Assembly: GCA_016932575.1 (NCBI GenBank)
Contig: JAFGCO010000018.1
Span: forward strand, 34,590-98,589
Direction: 5' to 3'
Source of the DNA: a bacterium
GTDB taxonomy: Bacteria > Zhuqueibacterota > QNDG01 > JAFGCO01
Length of the DNA: 64,000 nt
Shown: piece by piece, positions 27,643 to 37,900 of the stretch
How positions within the stretch are numbered: position 1 is the stretch's first letter
Layout of the letters: the number at the start of each line of letters is the position of its first letter
Made by a program: the position numbers and the translations under genes
Notes under the pieces: model-generated
The model's database searches: none
The model's input: only the letters and a program-made list of their open reading frames with translations
Told to the model about the DNA's origin: nothing

Positions 27643-28074
27643 ATGAAAAATCATGATAAACCTGAGAAGAAAAAAAAACGGCTCGAGCTGTTTGAATTAT
27701 TTTACCCGCTTGAAAGAAAAATGGAACGCCGATGGGCGAAAATATTCAAATCGCATTTTATAATTATTGCTCAAAAATTTAAAGAATTATCCTTTGAAAA
27801 AGGATACGAGCAGGAAAACATCGATGAACAGTTGATCCTGTGGCGTGATCCTGAAGACTCTTTTGTGGAATGCATGTTTTATTTTGTGCCGGATGTCACT
27901 GATTTAAGTTCGATTCATCATTGTTTCGAACACATCAAACAATATGATGTCTACTTGACGTACATCATCGTGAATCAGAAAAAAGACGGTAAAAATGTGT
28001 TTGATATATTCAGATCATCTCAGTTCAGCTATCTGGAACATTGTAACCGGGTTAAATATCCGGAAAAAACCTGA
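27643..28074 (+). CDS. Unknown basic protein
   Basis: 143 residues, cytoplasmic by sequence (no signal or membrane segment). The N-terminus is strongly basic (KPEKKKKR), followed by a helical part (LERKMERRWAKIFKSHF) and an alternating part with VECMFYFVPDVTDLSSIHHC. I do not recognise a family. It follows the PstS-like gene by 176 bp in the same direction; no strong RBS is visible, so the start is uncertain. Confidence 0.45.
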   Translation: MKNHDKPEKKKKRLELFELFYPLERKMERRWAKIFKSHFIIIAQKFKELSFEKGYEQENIDEQLILWRDPEDSFVECMFYFVPDVTDLSSIHHCFEHIKQYDVYLTYIIVNQKKDGKNVFDIFRSSQFSYLEHCNRVKYPEKT

Positions 28075-28211
28075 CACATAAGGCCGGCAGGTTTAACCGA
28101 TCTTCTGCACATGCGGCCTGTTCTCAGAAAATAAGATGTGTTCTATGAAACAGATATCCACGGAAAAATGCATCTGAAAACAAAAAGAATAAACCATAAT
28201 ACAACAGGACA

Positions 28212-28334
28212 GTTTCATCACTGATAATAATGAAACATTCGCGCAATTTTTACAACAGGCAGAATACACAACCGGTATTTTTTCATGTTAGACTTGAAGA
28301 TTAAATCTATATTTATTATATTAATATAATTAAT
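28212..28334. promoter_or_regulatory. Two palindromes upstream of the His-rich/TonB-receptor pair
   Basis: GTTTCAT (28212-28218) and ATGAAAC (28230-28236) form an inverted repeat. Further on, ATTATATTAATATAAT (28315-28330) is a perfect 16-bp palindrome, extendable to 24 bp (28311-28334) with one mismatched pair. It ends 7 bp before the start of the His-rich gene. Such AT-rich palindromes are typical of Fur/Zur-type operators. The regulator is inference. The rest of the 28075-28341 gap shows nothing else. Confidence 0.4.
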
Positions 28335-28341
28335 CATACGA

Positions 28342-28743
28342 ATGAATCATCAAATGAAAATGATAAAAAACAAACACCAGAAAATATTGATTTGGGCCGT
28401 TTTATTATTAATTTTTTGGTCAGTCTTTAATATCGACTTTAACCTCCATTGCCATATCGGGGATAATGGAAATCTCATCTTTCATTCCCATCCCTATCAA
28501 AAAAATAATAATAAAAATCAGCATACAGCAAATCATACCCACACACAAATTGAGTTCATATTCCTTAATGTTATTTTAAATATATTTTCTTCTGTTGCAA
28601 TTCTTGTTTTATTATTGTTTTCTATGTTAAAACGAAGGCAATTATTTCATAAAGATGAGCAAAGCTTCAGTTTCAAATCTTTAATCAGATACAATATAAC
28701 GAGTCGGGGCCCTCCGTATTACACTGCTGTAAATACCGCATAA
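28342..28743 (+). CDS. His-rich small membrane protein
   Basis: 133 residues. Two hydrophobic segments (about 14-32 and 75-93) flank a periplasmic loop with many His residues (LHCHIGDNG, FHSHPYQ, ANHTHTQ). The tail contains RGPPYY. Proteins of this layout often stand directly before TonB-dependent receptors in Bacteroidota-like genomes and are thought to relate to metal uptake, which fits here. No named family is assigned. A metal (Zn, Cu or Ni) function is inference. Confidence 0.65.
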   Translation: MNHQMKMIKNKHQKILIWAVLLLIFWSVFNIDFNLHCHIGDNGNLIFHSHPYQKNNNKNQHTANHTHTQIEFIFLNVILNIFSSVAILVLLLFSMLKRRQLFHKDEQSFSFKSLIRYNITSRGPPYYTAVNTA

Positions 28744-28780
28744 AAATTCTCCTTTAAAAAAAGAATTAATAAATCTCTCT

Positions 28781-28803
28781 TTTTTTCTGTACTGCAGAAA
28801 AAA
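28781..28803 (+). terminator. AT-rich stem-loop between His-rich and receptor genes
   Basis: TTTTTTCTG and CAGAAAAAA pair over 9 bp around TACTG. There is no clear T-run after the stem, so it is more likely an attenuator or mRNA-processing hairpin than a strong terminator. The receptor ATG lies about 90 bp downstream, after the RBS AAAGGA. Confidence 0.35.
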
Positions 28804-28890
28804 GTTTTGGTTTCACCTTTCCCAATGGGCGTTTGCTGAAATATTTCCATTGAAAGGGGTACTATTTGATTTTCATGAAAGGATAGAAAC

Positions 28891-31200
28891 ATGAAACATT
28901 TCTTTAAATTTTATATTCCTTTAATATTTTTTATTTTTCTGCTTTTCAACTCAGGATTGTCCGGCAGTGACGCAAATGCGACAATTCAAGGACAGATCAC
29001 CGATACCGGGACAAAAGAGCCCTTGCCTTCAGTCAATGTGATGGTTGTTCATACAAATATAGGCGTAGCAACTGATATCAACGGGCATTACTGTTTAACG
29101 AATATATCTCCAGGAAGAATTCACCTTGTCGCTTCCATGATAGGATACAAAAAGAAGAATAAAACCATCACTCTGGAACCGGAACAGAATATATCAGTTA
29201 ACTTTGAACTTGAATCCACCATTCTGGAAATGGGAGCCGTAGTCGTAACCGGTACGGCCACACCGCATCTGATAGAAGATATGCCCGTACGCACAGAAGT
29301 AATCCCCAGAAAATTGATTGAACGCAAGCAAGCCGCAAATCTTGCCGAAGCGCTCAGCTTTCATACAGGGATACGTGTAGAGAACAACTGCCAGAATTGT
29401 AATTTTTCACAGGTACGGATTCTCGGTATGGATGGAAAATACTCCCAGATTCTGATTGACGGGGATCCGGTCGTGAGCAGTCTGGCCGGAGTCTATGGTT
29501 TAGAACATTTTCCCGATGAAATGATCGACCAGATTGAAATCGTCAAAGGCGGCGGTTCTTCCCTTTACGGGGGCGGAGCGGTTGCCGGTGTGATCAACAT
29601 GATCACGCGTCGGCCGATGAGCAATCAGGTTCGCATTAAATATCTGGGACATTCCACGAATGGAAAATTCGACCAGCATGTGGGCGCTGTTGCAGAAACA
29701 GTGAACAAAACCGGGTCTTCCGGAGCCTACGTGTTTGGATCATTTCGAAAACGCAATCCAATTGATCAGAATATGGACGGATACAGCGAACTGGGAGAAC
29801 TGAACAACGAATCCATGGGATTCAAGTGGTACTACAAACCGCTGGAAAACAGTGAACTGTTAACTGCTTTTCATCGGATCCACGAGGAACGCCGGGGCGG
29901 TAACAAGTTTAAGCTGCCTGTGCACGAGGCGGAAATCGCCGAGTGGATCGAGCACTGGCGTTCCGGAGGCACTCTCCGATGGAAACACAGGCCGAATCCC
30001 CTGTTTGACTACCGTTTGTATTATTCATTCTCTGAAGAAAACCGGAAGTCTTATTATGGCGGACTTGACAGTAATTCTCCCGAAGATCGGCTGAATGCTC
30101 TAAGTTTTTACGGCAGGGCTGAAAATCCGTTGCACATCACCGGTTTCCAGACCAATTATCAATTATCCGGTCAACTTTTAACAGCCGGGCTTCAATATAC
30201 TTACGATAAAATCAGGGATGAAACTGCCGCAGAAACGGCCTATCACCTTGATGAAGTATATAGAAACACAGGCCTCTTCCTGCAGGACAATCTCCATTTT
30301 GGTCCCAATGAAGAAATTGAATTCGTTCTCGGAGTCAGGTTCGACAAACACTCGGAATTGACCAACTGGATTATCAGCCCCAGGATAAACATGAAATTCG
30401 ACATAGAAAAGGATTTTATACTTCGTTGCGCTTATACCACCGGATTCAAACCGCCCCAGACATATGATGAGGACCTGCATCTGTGCGGCATTGAAGGGGA
30501 CCAGCGTATTATCCGAAATGCGCCGGATTTAAAAGAAGAGAAGAGCTATACACTCAGTGCCGGTTTCGAATACCGGGGATATCTGAACAGAATTCCGGCG
30601 ATGGCTTCAATCACAGTGTTTCGGACACGTTTGAATGATTCATTTACCGAACAGTTTGTGTCAAAAACAGGCAGCATCGAAAAATGGGAACGTTTGAACA
30701 GCGAGGGCGCCGAGGTCAAAGGTGTGGAACTTGATATGGGCATCCGACCGATTCCAGAAATCGAACTCAGAGGCGGATTCACCTGTCAGATAAGCCGTTA
30801 CGACAGCCCTCACGAAGATTTCCATACAAAAGACTTCCTGAGAACTCCCGATTTAACAGCCAACTTACGGTTTAATGCATCGCCGTCAAATCGGATTGAC
30901 TGTTATATCCTGGGCAATTACATCGGAAATGCATATGTTCCCCACGAGGTGATAGTCAAAGAACGGGAAGAACCTGAACTTCGGCTTGAACGGAGTGACC
31001 GGTTTTTTCATATAGATATTGGTATCATATACAGACTGCCCTTAAACAACGGTTTAAACAGCAAGGTCAGTCTTGGCATAAAAAATATAACAAATGCTTT
31101 CCAAAAAGACCTCGATCAAGGTCCGGATCGGGATCCGGCCTATGTCTATGGGCCTGCTCGCCCGAGGACTCTTTATTTTGGTTTGGAAACAGCATTCTAA
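28891..31200 (+). CDS. TonB-dependent outer-membrane receptor
   Basis: 769 residues. Signal peptide to about residue 25-30, then a carboxypeptidase-regulatory-like beta-sandwich (IQGQITDTGTKEPLPSVNV), then the plug domain (about 115-235) with NCQNCNFSQVRILGMDG and GGGSSLYGGGAVAGVINMIT, then the barrel to the C-terminus, which ends GLETAF with aromatic last residue. The Cys pair in the plug is typical of a receptor group in FCB bacteria. The substrate may be a metal complex or cobalamin; the adjacent His-rich protein favours metal. The RBS is AAAGGA. Confidence 0.93.
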   Translation: MKHFFKFYIPLIFFIFLLFNSGLSGSDANATIQGQITDTGTKEPLPSVNVMVVHTNIGVATDINGHYCLTNISPGRIHLVASMIGYKKKNKTITLEPEQNISVNFELESTILEMGAVVVTGTATPHLIEDMPVRTEVIPRKLIERKQAANLAEALSFHTGIRVENNCQNCNFSQVRILGMDGKYSQILIDGDPVVSSLAGVYGLEHFPDEMIDQIEIVKGGGSSLYGGGAVAGVINMITRRPMSNQVRIKYLGHSTNGKFDQHVGAVAETVNKTGSSGAYVFGSFRKRNPIDQNMDGYSELGELNNESMGFKWYYKPLENSELLTAFHRIHEERRGGNKFKLPVHEAEIAEWIEHWRSGGTLRWKHRPNPLFDYRLYYSFSEENRKSYYGGLDSNSPEDRLNALSFYGRAENPLHITGFQTNYQLSGQLLTAGLQYTYDKIRDETAAETAYHLDEVYRNTGLFLQDNLHFGPNEEIEFVLGVRFDKHSELTNWIISPRINMKFDIEKDFILRCAYTTGFKPPQTYDEDLHLCGIEGDQRIIRNAPDLKEEKSYTLSAGFEYRGYLNRIPAMASITVFRTRLNDSFTEQFVSKTGSIEKWERLNSEGAEVKGVELDMGIRPIPEIELRGGFTCQISRYDSPHEDFHTKDFLRTPDLTANLRFNASPSNRIDCYILGNYIGNAYVPHEVIVKEREEPELRLERSDRFFHIDIGIIYRLPLNNGLNSKVSLGIKNITNAFQKDLDQGPDRDPAYVYGPARPRTLYFGLETAF

Positions 31201-31233
31201 TAAATACTGTATGTGTCAGCTTATCAACAGAGC

Positions 31234-31443
31234 TTAAGCGAGGGGGCATGTTCCGGTCGGACAGCTTGAACCAGATCCGCCGGATCTGCCGCCTCCTGTT
31301 CCAACATTGAAAGACCCAATGGCCTTTTTGATATTTTTGCTTCCACACTTTTTGCACTTTAACGCTTCCTGTTGCGCAGTGACACCCACCAGCAGATCAA
31401 ATTTTTCACCGCATTCATTGCAGATGTACGTATAAACAGGCAT
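31234..31443 (-). CDS. FmdB-family zinc-ribbon protein
   Basis: 69 residues. The N-terminus MPVYTYICNECGEKFD and a second pair KCKKCGSKN form the FmdB zinc ribbon. A Gly/Ser-rich tail ends in a Cys pair (SCPTGTC). The family is common beside other genes as a putative regulator or metal-binding protein without proven role. The RBS is GGAGG. Another member lies at 56700. Confidence 0.9.
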   Translation of the reverse strand: MPVYTYICNECGEKFDLLVGVTAQQEALKCKKCGSKNIKKAIGSFNVGTGGGRSGGSGSSCPTGTCPLA

Positions 31444-31465
31444 GAATTTCCTCCAAAATTATTTT

Positions 31466-32245
31466 TTAAACAGGCTTCAAACTGTTATCTATACTACCGT
31501 CCGGAAGCATCCAGTCGTGATGAAAACGTCTTTCTTCCTCCATTTTAAATCGGACACAGCTTTCCCAGTCGCCCCTGCAATACTTCTCAATCCATTTTTT
31601 ATCAAGACGTCCCTTTTCATAATACCATTTCATCGGACAAACGGGAAACCATTTGCAGTCATGCAGGAAAATATTCAATTTTATATATTTCTCCTCGGTT
31701 TTAGATTCAAACGACGGATGATATAAAAGCGAAGCCGGATGAGGCAAAGGGAATATTTTTTGATCATCAGAAAAAATAAGTCTGCCATAAAGAGATGTAA
31801 ACTCAGATCGTGCGGATGGCAGATCAGCATGATATTTCATTAATACCGAGCGTGTTGCATAAAATCCCAGCGGAACGATGATTTCAGGATCAATAACCGC
31901 GATCTCTTCTTCCAAAAATGGACTGCATGCATTGATCTCATCTGTTTTTGGTCTGCGGTTCTTCGGCAGCATGCATTTGATCAGATTGGTTATATAGACT
32001 GATTCCCTGAGCATTTTTGCCTTATCAAACAGTTTATTTAAAATCTGACCGGACGGTCCGATAAACATTCGATTTTCAGAATCTTCTTTTTCACCAGGAG
32101 AAAGTGCGATCATCATCAAACGGGCATTGATATCCCCTTCACCGGTCAGAACATGCTTTCTGGTTAAAGACAACCGGCAGACCGTACACTTGTTTATCCT
32201 TTTGTTGAGTTCATCGACGGCTTTATATTTGCAACTGAGATTCAT
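31466..32245 (-). CDS. Uracil-DNA glycosylase (family 4/5 type) with Cys-rich C-terminal extension
   Basis: 259 residues. The UDG core holds NKCTVCRLSLTR, MMIALSPGEKEDSE, RMFIGPSGQILNKLF, YITNLIKCMLPKNR and the C-terminal FPLPHPASLLYHPSF. These four Cys (two before, two after) fit an Fe-S form that removes uracil from DNA. From about residue 200 an extra segment (CPMKWYYEKGRLDKKW and YCRGDWESCVRFKMEE, ending HHDWMLPDGSID) is seen, which recurs in other anaerobes but has no named function. It overlaps the upstream HD gene by 23 nt. Confidence 0.85.
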   Translation of the reverse strand: MNLSCKYKAVDELNKRINKCTVCRLSLTRKHVLTGEGDINARLMMIALSPGEKEDSENRMFIGPSGQILNKLFDKAKMLRESVYITNLIKCMLPKNRRPKTDEINACSPFLEEEIAVIDPEIIVPLGFYATRSVLMKYHADLPSARSEFTSLYGRLIFSDDQKIFPLPHPASLLYHPSFESKTEEKYIKLNIFLHDCKWFPVCPMKWYYEKGRLDKKWIEKYCRGDWESCVRFKMEEERRFHHDWMLPDGSIDNSLKPV

Positions 32246-33044
32246 TTCTTGATGAATTTAAATGTTGATCAAGATAAAGACGGACTCTGTTAAATATATC
32301 CTGAATTTCATCAGATTCCGGTAGCGCCTGCCGTATCATTTCGAGATATTGCCGAGATCGTATCGCATGGAATGTGGATTTAAAGTTCACGTCAAAAATC
32401 CACCCCATTTGAAGCACTTTAAAATCATTTAAATTCCGAATATGACTGGCATGGACAATGCGCTGGTGGATAATATCCTGATAAACGAATTCTGATATAC
32501 CGGGTGTATCAGGCAAATCCAGTTCAATGGCGACGTTTCTTCTTTTGTCCTGGCAATGATAATAATCAGTAACCACCTTCCATATATCCAGTTTATCCGC
32601 ATCACGGAGTAATTTTGAAAAAAACAGACATCGTTCTGTTTCGTCATGAGGAAGCGCTGCCCGGTTATGATATCGGATGGTTCGAAGAATCAGGCTCACT
32701 GTTGATTTATCAAATTTATTCAACACTTCATTTTCTTTCAGGATTCGGATTCCCAGGCTTGCATGATCCTCGGATAGGCGATCAGCAAAGGTTCTGTACC
32801 GGACATACTGTTCGAACCGGCCGATATCATGGAAAAGTGCGATAATTTCAGCCAGACGCAGTTCCTGCGTGTTTAACCGCATGGCTTGTCCGAGTTGAAG
32901 AATCTCCTGGCACACCCGCCCCGTATGATCCGCTTTTAAAACGATATTCCTTTCACATTCTTCATCGCCATTAATGAACGACTGAGCATATTCAGAAAAC
33001 CATCGCTTTAAATCATTTATTTTTTTTCGTTGGATAACAATCAC
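32223..33044 (-). CDS. HD-domain phosphohydrolase
   Basis: 273 residues. The metal motif is IALFHDIGRFEQY, preceded by the first His in KADHTGRV, and RDADKLDIWKV carries the last Asp. HD proteins hydrolyse nucleotides or cyclic nucleotides; the substrate here is unknown. The first codon is GTG, with weak RBS. The 3' end overlaps the UDG gene by 23 nt, so they are probably co-translated. Confidence 0.82.
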   Translation of the reverse strand: MIVIQRKKINDLKRWFSEYAQSFINGDEECERNIVLKADHTGRVCQEILQLGQAMRLNTQELRLAEIIALFHDIGRFEQYVRYRTFADRLSEDHASLGIRILKENEVLNKFDKSTVSLILRTIRYHNRAALPHDETERCLFFSKLLRDADKLDIWKVVTDYYHCQDKRRNVAIELDLPDTPGISEFVYQDIIHQRIVHASHIRNLNDFKVLQMGWIFDVNFKSTFHAIRSRQYLEMIRQALPESDEIQDIFNRVRLYLDQHLNSSRNESQLQI

Positions 33045-33073
33045 ATTCTATTTACTGTCTATTTTTATTTTTC

Positions 33074-33850
33074 TCACGCTGCATGTACTTTGAACTGCGT
33101 ACCTGCATGAACCGGGACATACTGTTCCTTATATAAATTTTTGAAAATTTTTATGGCCTCATCTCCCGTACAATGCGTGGGTCCCACAGACCTCACACCC
33201 ATGTCCTGCATTCGGGCTGCTATGTCCTGGACCTCTTTCCTTGTTGTACTCATCAGATGAAATCCGCCTAAAACAAGAGAAAACGGTTTATTATGATACT
33301 GACACTGGACTATTTCGAGCATATGGATAATTCCCGGGTGGGAACATCCGGTGAACATTGTCAATTCATCATCAGATTCAAGCACAAGTGCCTGTTCAGG
33401 CATGGGCATTCCCTTGTACTCTCCCGGAATCTCTCCTGTCACTGTGATCATGGGTTCTATTTTCCGAAAACCTGAAGATGTGACCAGTTTGCCCTCCAAA
33501 GCAGTCACTGTCTTTTTAAATTCATCACCAAATCCGGGACAGGCATAAACGGTCAATCCACGATTTCTTTTCAACAGGTCCCATAGACCCCCGGTATGAT
33601 CCCAGTGGTCATGTGAAATCACAACGGCTTCGATCTGCTCAGGTTCGACATTCAGTTGATTCAGGTTATAAAAAAGGGGTTTGGGCGCTTCTCCGGTATC
33701 AAAAAGAATCCGGTTATCCACCAGACAGGAAAATCCCCACCCGAATTGATAATTATTATCACAGGCCGTGTTATCGTACACAATTTTTACGGAAACCTCG
33801 GTCAATGGCGCCTTTTTTTCGCCGGATCGATGCGATTTATATTCTTTCAT
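33074..33850 (-). CDS. Metallo-beta-lactamase-fold hydrolase (COG1237 type)
   Basis: 258 residues from the ATG at 33850 (AAGAGG upstream). The metal motif is SHDHWDHTGG, with FTGCSHPGI and LGGFHLMST further on. The family includes proteins annotated as 7,8-dihydropterin-6-methyl synthases in archaea, but most members have no tested reaction. It sits between the HD gene and trmO, with a 12-nt gap or slight overlap to the latter depending on the start, so likely one operon. Confidence 0.85.
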   Translation of the reverse strand: MKEYKSHRSGEKKAPLTEVSVKIVYDNTACDNNYQFGWGFSCLVDNRILFDTGEAPKPLFYNLNQLNVEPEQIEAVVISHDHWDHTGGLWDLLKRNRGLTVYACPGFGDEFKKTVTALEGKLVTSSGFRKIEPMITVTGEIPGEYKGMPMPEQALVLESDDELTMFTGCSHPGIIHMLEIVQCQYHNKPFSLVLGGFHLMSTTRKEVQDIAARMQDMGVRSVGPTHCTGDEAIKIFKNLYKEQYVPVHAGTQFKVHAA

Positions 33851-33861
33851 ATTCATCCTCT

Positions 33862-34359
33862 TCAGCAATATGGATAGTCTCTTTTTCCCAATGATCCTGC
33901 AACATCATCTGAAATATTCTCCTGCCAACCCGAGCGTGCATCCGCTCTTGAGTCATATCGCTGAATATAAGGTTTGATGTCAAGAAGCGGAGTTTTGTCC
34001 AGTATATCCACGTCCTCAATGGTCAATATACCATTTTCAATCTTGAGTAGTCTGACCAGGCTCATGCCGATCTTATTGGGCCGGTGCGGAGCCCGTGTGG
34101 CAAACACGCCCCGTTTGACTGAATCCAGATAAGGCACAACCTGTAACTGCATTTTTGCTGACCGATCAAAAAAATACAAAAGATAAATGTGCGAAAATCC
34201 TTCGAGATCTTTGAGTCCTTCACAAAATTCAGGATAAATTTCCACTGTTCCCTGCACGCCCCTGGAAAATACAGGCTGAATCGGTGTCTGGCTCCCTTCA
34301 TTGTGAGGAGTATGAATCACGCCAATCGGCCGAATTTCAAAAGATTTATTTTTTTGCAT
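33862..34359 (-). CDS. trmO: tRNA t6A37 N6-methyltransferase TrmO (TsaA-like)
   Basis: 165 residues. The family signature appears as RPIGVIHTPHNEGSQTP, then RGVQGTVEIYPEF, GFSHIYLLYFFDRS and ATRAPHRPNKIGMSLVRLL. It methylates t6A at position 37 of tRNA-Thr using S-adenosylmethionine. No RBS is evident; the ATG is chosen by homology start. First gene of the minus-strand operon to the zinc ribbon at 31234. Confidence 0.9.
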   Translation of the reverse strand: MQKNKSFEIRPIGVIHTPHNEGSQTPIQPVFSRGVQGTVEIYPEFCEGLKDLEGFSHIYLLYFFDRSAKMQLQVVPYLDSVKRGVFATRAPHRPNKIGMSLVRLLKIENGILTIEDVDILDKTPLLDIKPYIQRYDSRADARSGWQENISDDVAGSLGKRDYPYC

Positions 34360-34824
34360 GGTTTTTTTATTACCAGAATTAAATTAAACCGGATATCCAA
34401 CTGAACTTTAGCAAATTTCAAGTTAAATGAATGGTCGATTTTTAGAGAAGGCAACCTTTTAAGATTTAAGATGAACTATCTTTTTTAAGAATTATTCATG
34501 ATTCGTATAAAGAAACCATAGCAACAATCCCAGTAAAATAATATCCCTTCCAAACCAGCAGGCCGTCTATTGCTGAATGGGTATAATATTTTATTCATTT
34601 TTATTAAAATTACCAAAGTTCAGCAAGTAATATAAGAAATAAATGCTTGGTTTACAATTCTGAATATATAAAAAAATCAAATATTATAGCCTTCTGTTGA
34701 AAATCTTCCAAAAAAGAAAAGCATAACTTGTTACTTATCAATTTTAGATATTTTGCATGGAGTCTGATTAAATTAAAAATAAATAGCTGATGAAGATCTC
34801 GCTGGATTAAATCACTCTCTGAAA
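34360..34824. other. Gene-free AT-rich stretch
   Basis: No frame looks coding, and no RNA gene or repeat was recognised here. It must contain the promoter of the trmO operon, but no -35/-10 pair was convincing by eye. Confidence 0.4.
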
Positions 34825-34873
34825 AAAAATAGCCGTCCCTCCCCTAAAAAACATACGATGAACGGCTATTTTT
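34825..34873 (-). terminator. Rho-independent terminator after the first C39 gene
   Basis: AAAAATAGCCGT (34825-34836) and ACGGCTATTTTT (34862-34873) form a perfect 12-bp stem with a 25-nt loop. Read on the minus strand it ends in a long T-run, about 48 bp after the stop of the 34921-39438 gene. Confidence 0.85.
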
Positions 34874-34920
34874 AATTTTTAATATAATATCCTGAAATCA
34901 ATTTAAAAAGATGCCCATTC

Positions 34921-37900
34921 TCACTCCAATATCACCATCTTTTTCACTGATCTGAAATTCCCCATCTGAATTCTGTAAAAATAGATGCCGGGTGAGAATC
35001 CATTTGCATTGAACTGAACCTTATACATGCCAGGGTGATAATCTCTATCCACCAAATTGATCATTTCCTGTCCCATAATATTGTAAACTTTCAGTACAAC
35101 ACGGCATGGTTCCTTCACATCAAAGCGGATTGTTGTCTCAGGATTGAATGGATTGGGATAATTCTGAGTCAATTGAAAGCTTTGAATAAACGCTTCCTCC
35201 TGTTCATCCACATCAACAATAAGACCAGCAAACCGGACAGTGCCGAAAACACTAGGATTGCTCCCTGCCTTATCATCATCAGACCACCAGCGGCTCCAAA
35301 TATCCCGTCCACCGCCATCATTGTCGTTCAGCTGTATGTCAAAGCCCATCAGGTCACCGATGTCTGGTGTGATTCCAGGGTTGACACTCAAATCCCATTC
35401 GGCTTCCATGGTCCATCCAGACCCTGTCTGGGTAAAAGCCAAATTACTGGTGGGAGTGGTATTGTATACAGGATCAAACTCAGCATCATTGGCATCCGTG
35501 GATGTCGTTTTATCATTGTGACCGTCAATAAAAATCTGAATACCATCATTCATCCAGCAATCTGCATGGTCTGTACTGATCATGTCATCAAAGACATTCA
35601 CATAAAGGTAGAGCATGCTGCCCTCCCAGGTCAGTTTGTAGTTGAACCGGCAGTCGTTACAGTCATCCACAAAGGAAACCTCGAATGGCGGATTGAGAGC
35701 CGAGCCTCCGGAATGGGTCACAAAGGTATTGTCACTGAGCCAGGGAATATCATCCCAAACCATTTTTTCCGCCAAACCGTCAATCACAGGAGCCGTTGAT
35801 GTCCGAAGGATATTCGTCGGATATGCGGCCACATAATCTGTAGTACGGGCTGTGCCAAAGAGACTCGGATTGTGCCATGAATGATCACTTTCAGACCACC
35901 ACTTTAAAAGATGATCTCGGCCTCCGCTGTCATTATCATTGAACTGGATGTCAAATCCGAATGTCTGATCTGGAGTCAGATTGAATGTCATATCCTGAGC
36001 AGGAATACGAACTTCGAAATTGTATCCATTGTCCGAATTCTTGAACATGCAATCTGAATTGGGCGCACTGTCGAGATTATCAGACGTCTGGCCATGGATG
36101 TATCGTAATTGTGTGTCATTGTCATCATACCCTGTAGACAGATCGTTTTTACTGTTGTCGCCGTCAAAAAAGATCTCAAATGAATCATTTTCCCAGGCAA
36201 GTGAATTGGATGTATTGATAACATCATCATAAGCCTGAATGAAGAGATAATAGTAATCGCTATCATACATCATTTTAAAACTGGCAAAATTGTCCAACCA
36301 GTCATCTGGAGCAACTTCATCTGTGACATTCTGTTTTTCCATGAGCACGGAACAGACACTGTACCAAACAGGATCCATCTGTCCATCAATCACAGGAGCT
36401 ATCCCGGCCATGGGTACTTCCAGTATGACATCAGTTTCTTCTCCGCCTCCTCCATCCTTAATCAAGAAGGGTTCATTGCTTAAATCATAGGGATTCCCGT
36501 CAGAAGCATCTTCTATTTTAATCAAGCATTGATCACTTGCTGTATTGGGAACGGTCCAGGAATAGGATCCTGTATTCTCTATAATAGATGCAATCGGGGG
36601 GACCACCCAGTGACTGCCGCCGTCTGTCGAATACCGTATTGTCACCTGATCAATTTTGTAAGCCGAAGTACTCCAAAAGGAACTCCATGTAATATCTTGG
36701 CTCGAACCAGGTGTCCACTCCTCTCCACCGTTGGGACTTTCAATCGTGATCGATACCAAGAGTAAATTGCCTTTCACTTCATCAGTATTTGAATACGCTG
36801 AATTCCCGTACTCATTAAAGGCGAACACCCGAAAATAAAAAGTCTGATTTAATGAAGCGGGGGCATCGGTCTGATAAGAAGTCACATCGGAGTTTAATGT
36901 ATCAATGGTATGCCAATAATTTTCACTGATAATGCAAGGCAAATACTTTTTTTGTATGACAAAACCATCCTCATCATCAGAATTATCCTCCCACGTCAAA
37001 TGTACCTGGCCCGGGAGCAAATGCGCCTCTAAATCTGACGGAGAAGCAGGCACCAATGGACTGGAGCAAATAGTAAACGGATGATTGCTAAGATCATAGG
37101 GAAGACCATCGGAAGCATCTTCGATCTTAATCAGGCATTCCGTTGAAGGAACGTCCGACACAATCCACGAATAGGAACCCGTATTGGCAATATCACTGGC
37201 AATGGGTGACTCAAGCCAGTTGCTTCCCGCATCTGTTGAAAGCAGTATATTGACTTTGGACGGTGGATGCATAGTAGAGTTTGTCCAAGTGATTTCCCGG
37301 TTACTTCCAATGTTCCAAATTTCATCGCCATTGGGCGAGGTGATCTTGAGATACGTAAGTGATATACCCGTTGATATTGATGTTTGATCCGAATAGTCTG
37401 AATTCCCGAATTCATTAAATGCATAAACCCGAAAATAATAAGTAAAATTTCCTCCTGGATCATCAATCTGATAGGACGTTCTGTTCTCCATCAATGTATC
37501 AACAACTTCCCACACAATAGGAAACGCTCCTGGAGTCACTTTTTTTTCAAGAACAAAGCCATCTTCATCATCGGAGTGATCTTCCCATGTCACATGAATT
37601 TGCTCAGGAATAGAATGGGCGGCCAGATTGGTGGGCACTGCAGGTATATTAATCGGACATATGACAGCAAACTGTGAAAGATGATTTGTCTCACCACAGA
37701 TGATATTCGCATCTGTATCCAACGATATTATTGGAATTTCCTCCCACTCACCGGGAGGAACCTTATAATACATGAATTTTAATTCTGCTTCCTGTGCAGG
37801 CGAAAGTCCGGTATCGTCATAATGAACACAGATTGTTATATTTCCGGAATAGGTAGCGGTCGTTTCTATATCGTAATAAACAGGATTATCCAAAGGCAGA

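Noticed and set aside
34360-34824. tRNA or other RNA gene in the largest AT-rich gap
   Set aside because: No cloverleaf-like segment or TTCGA-type arm was seen.
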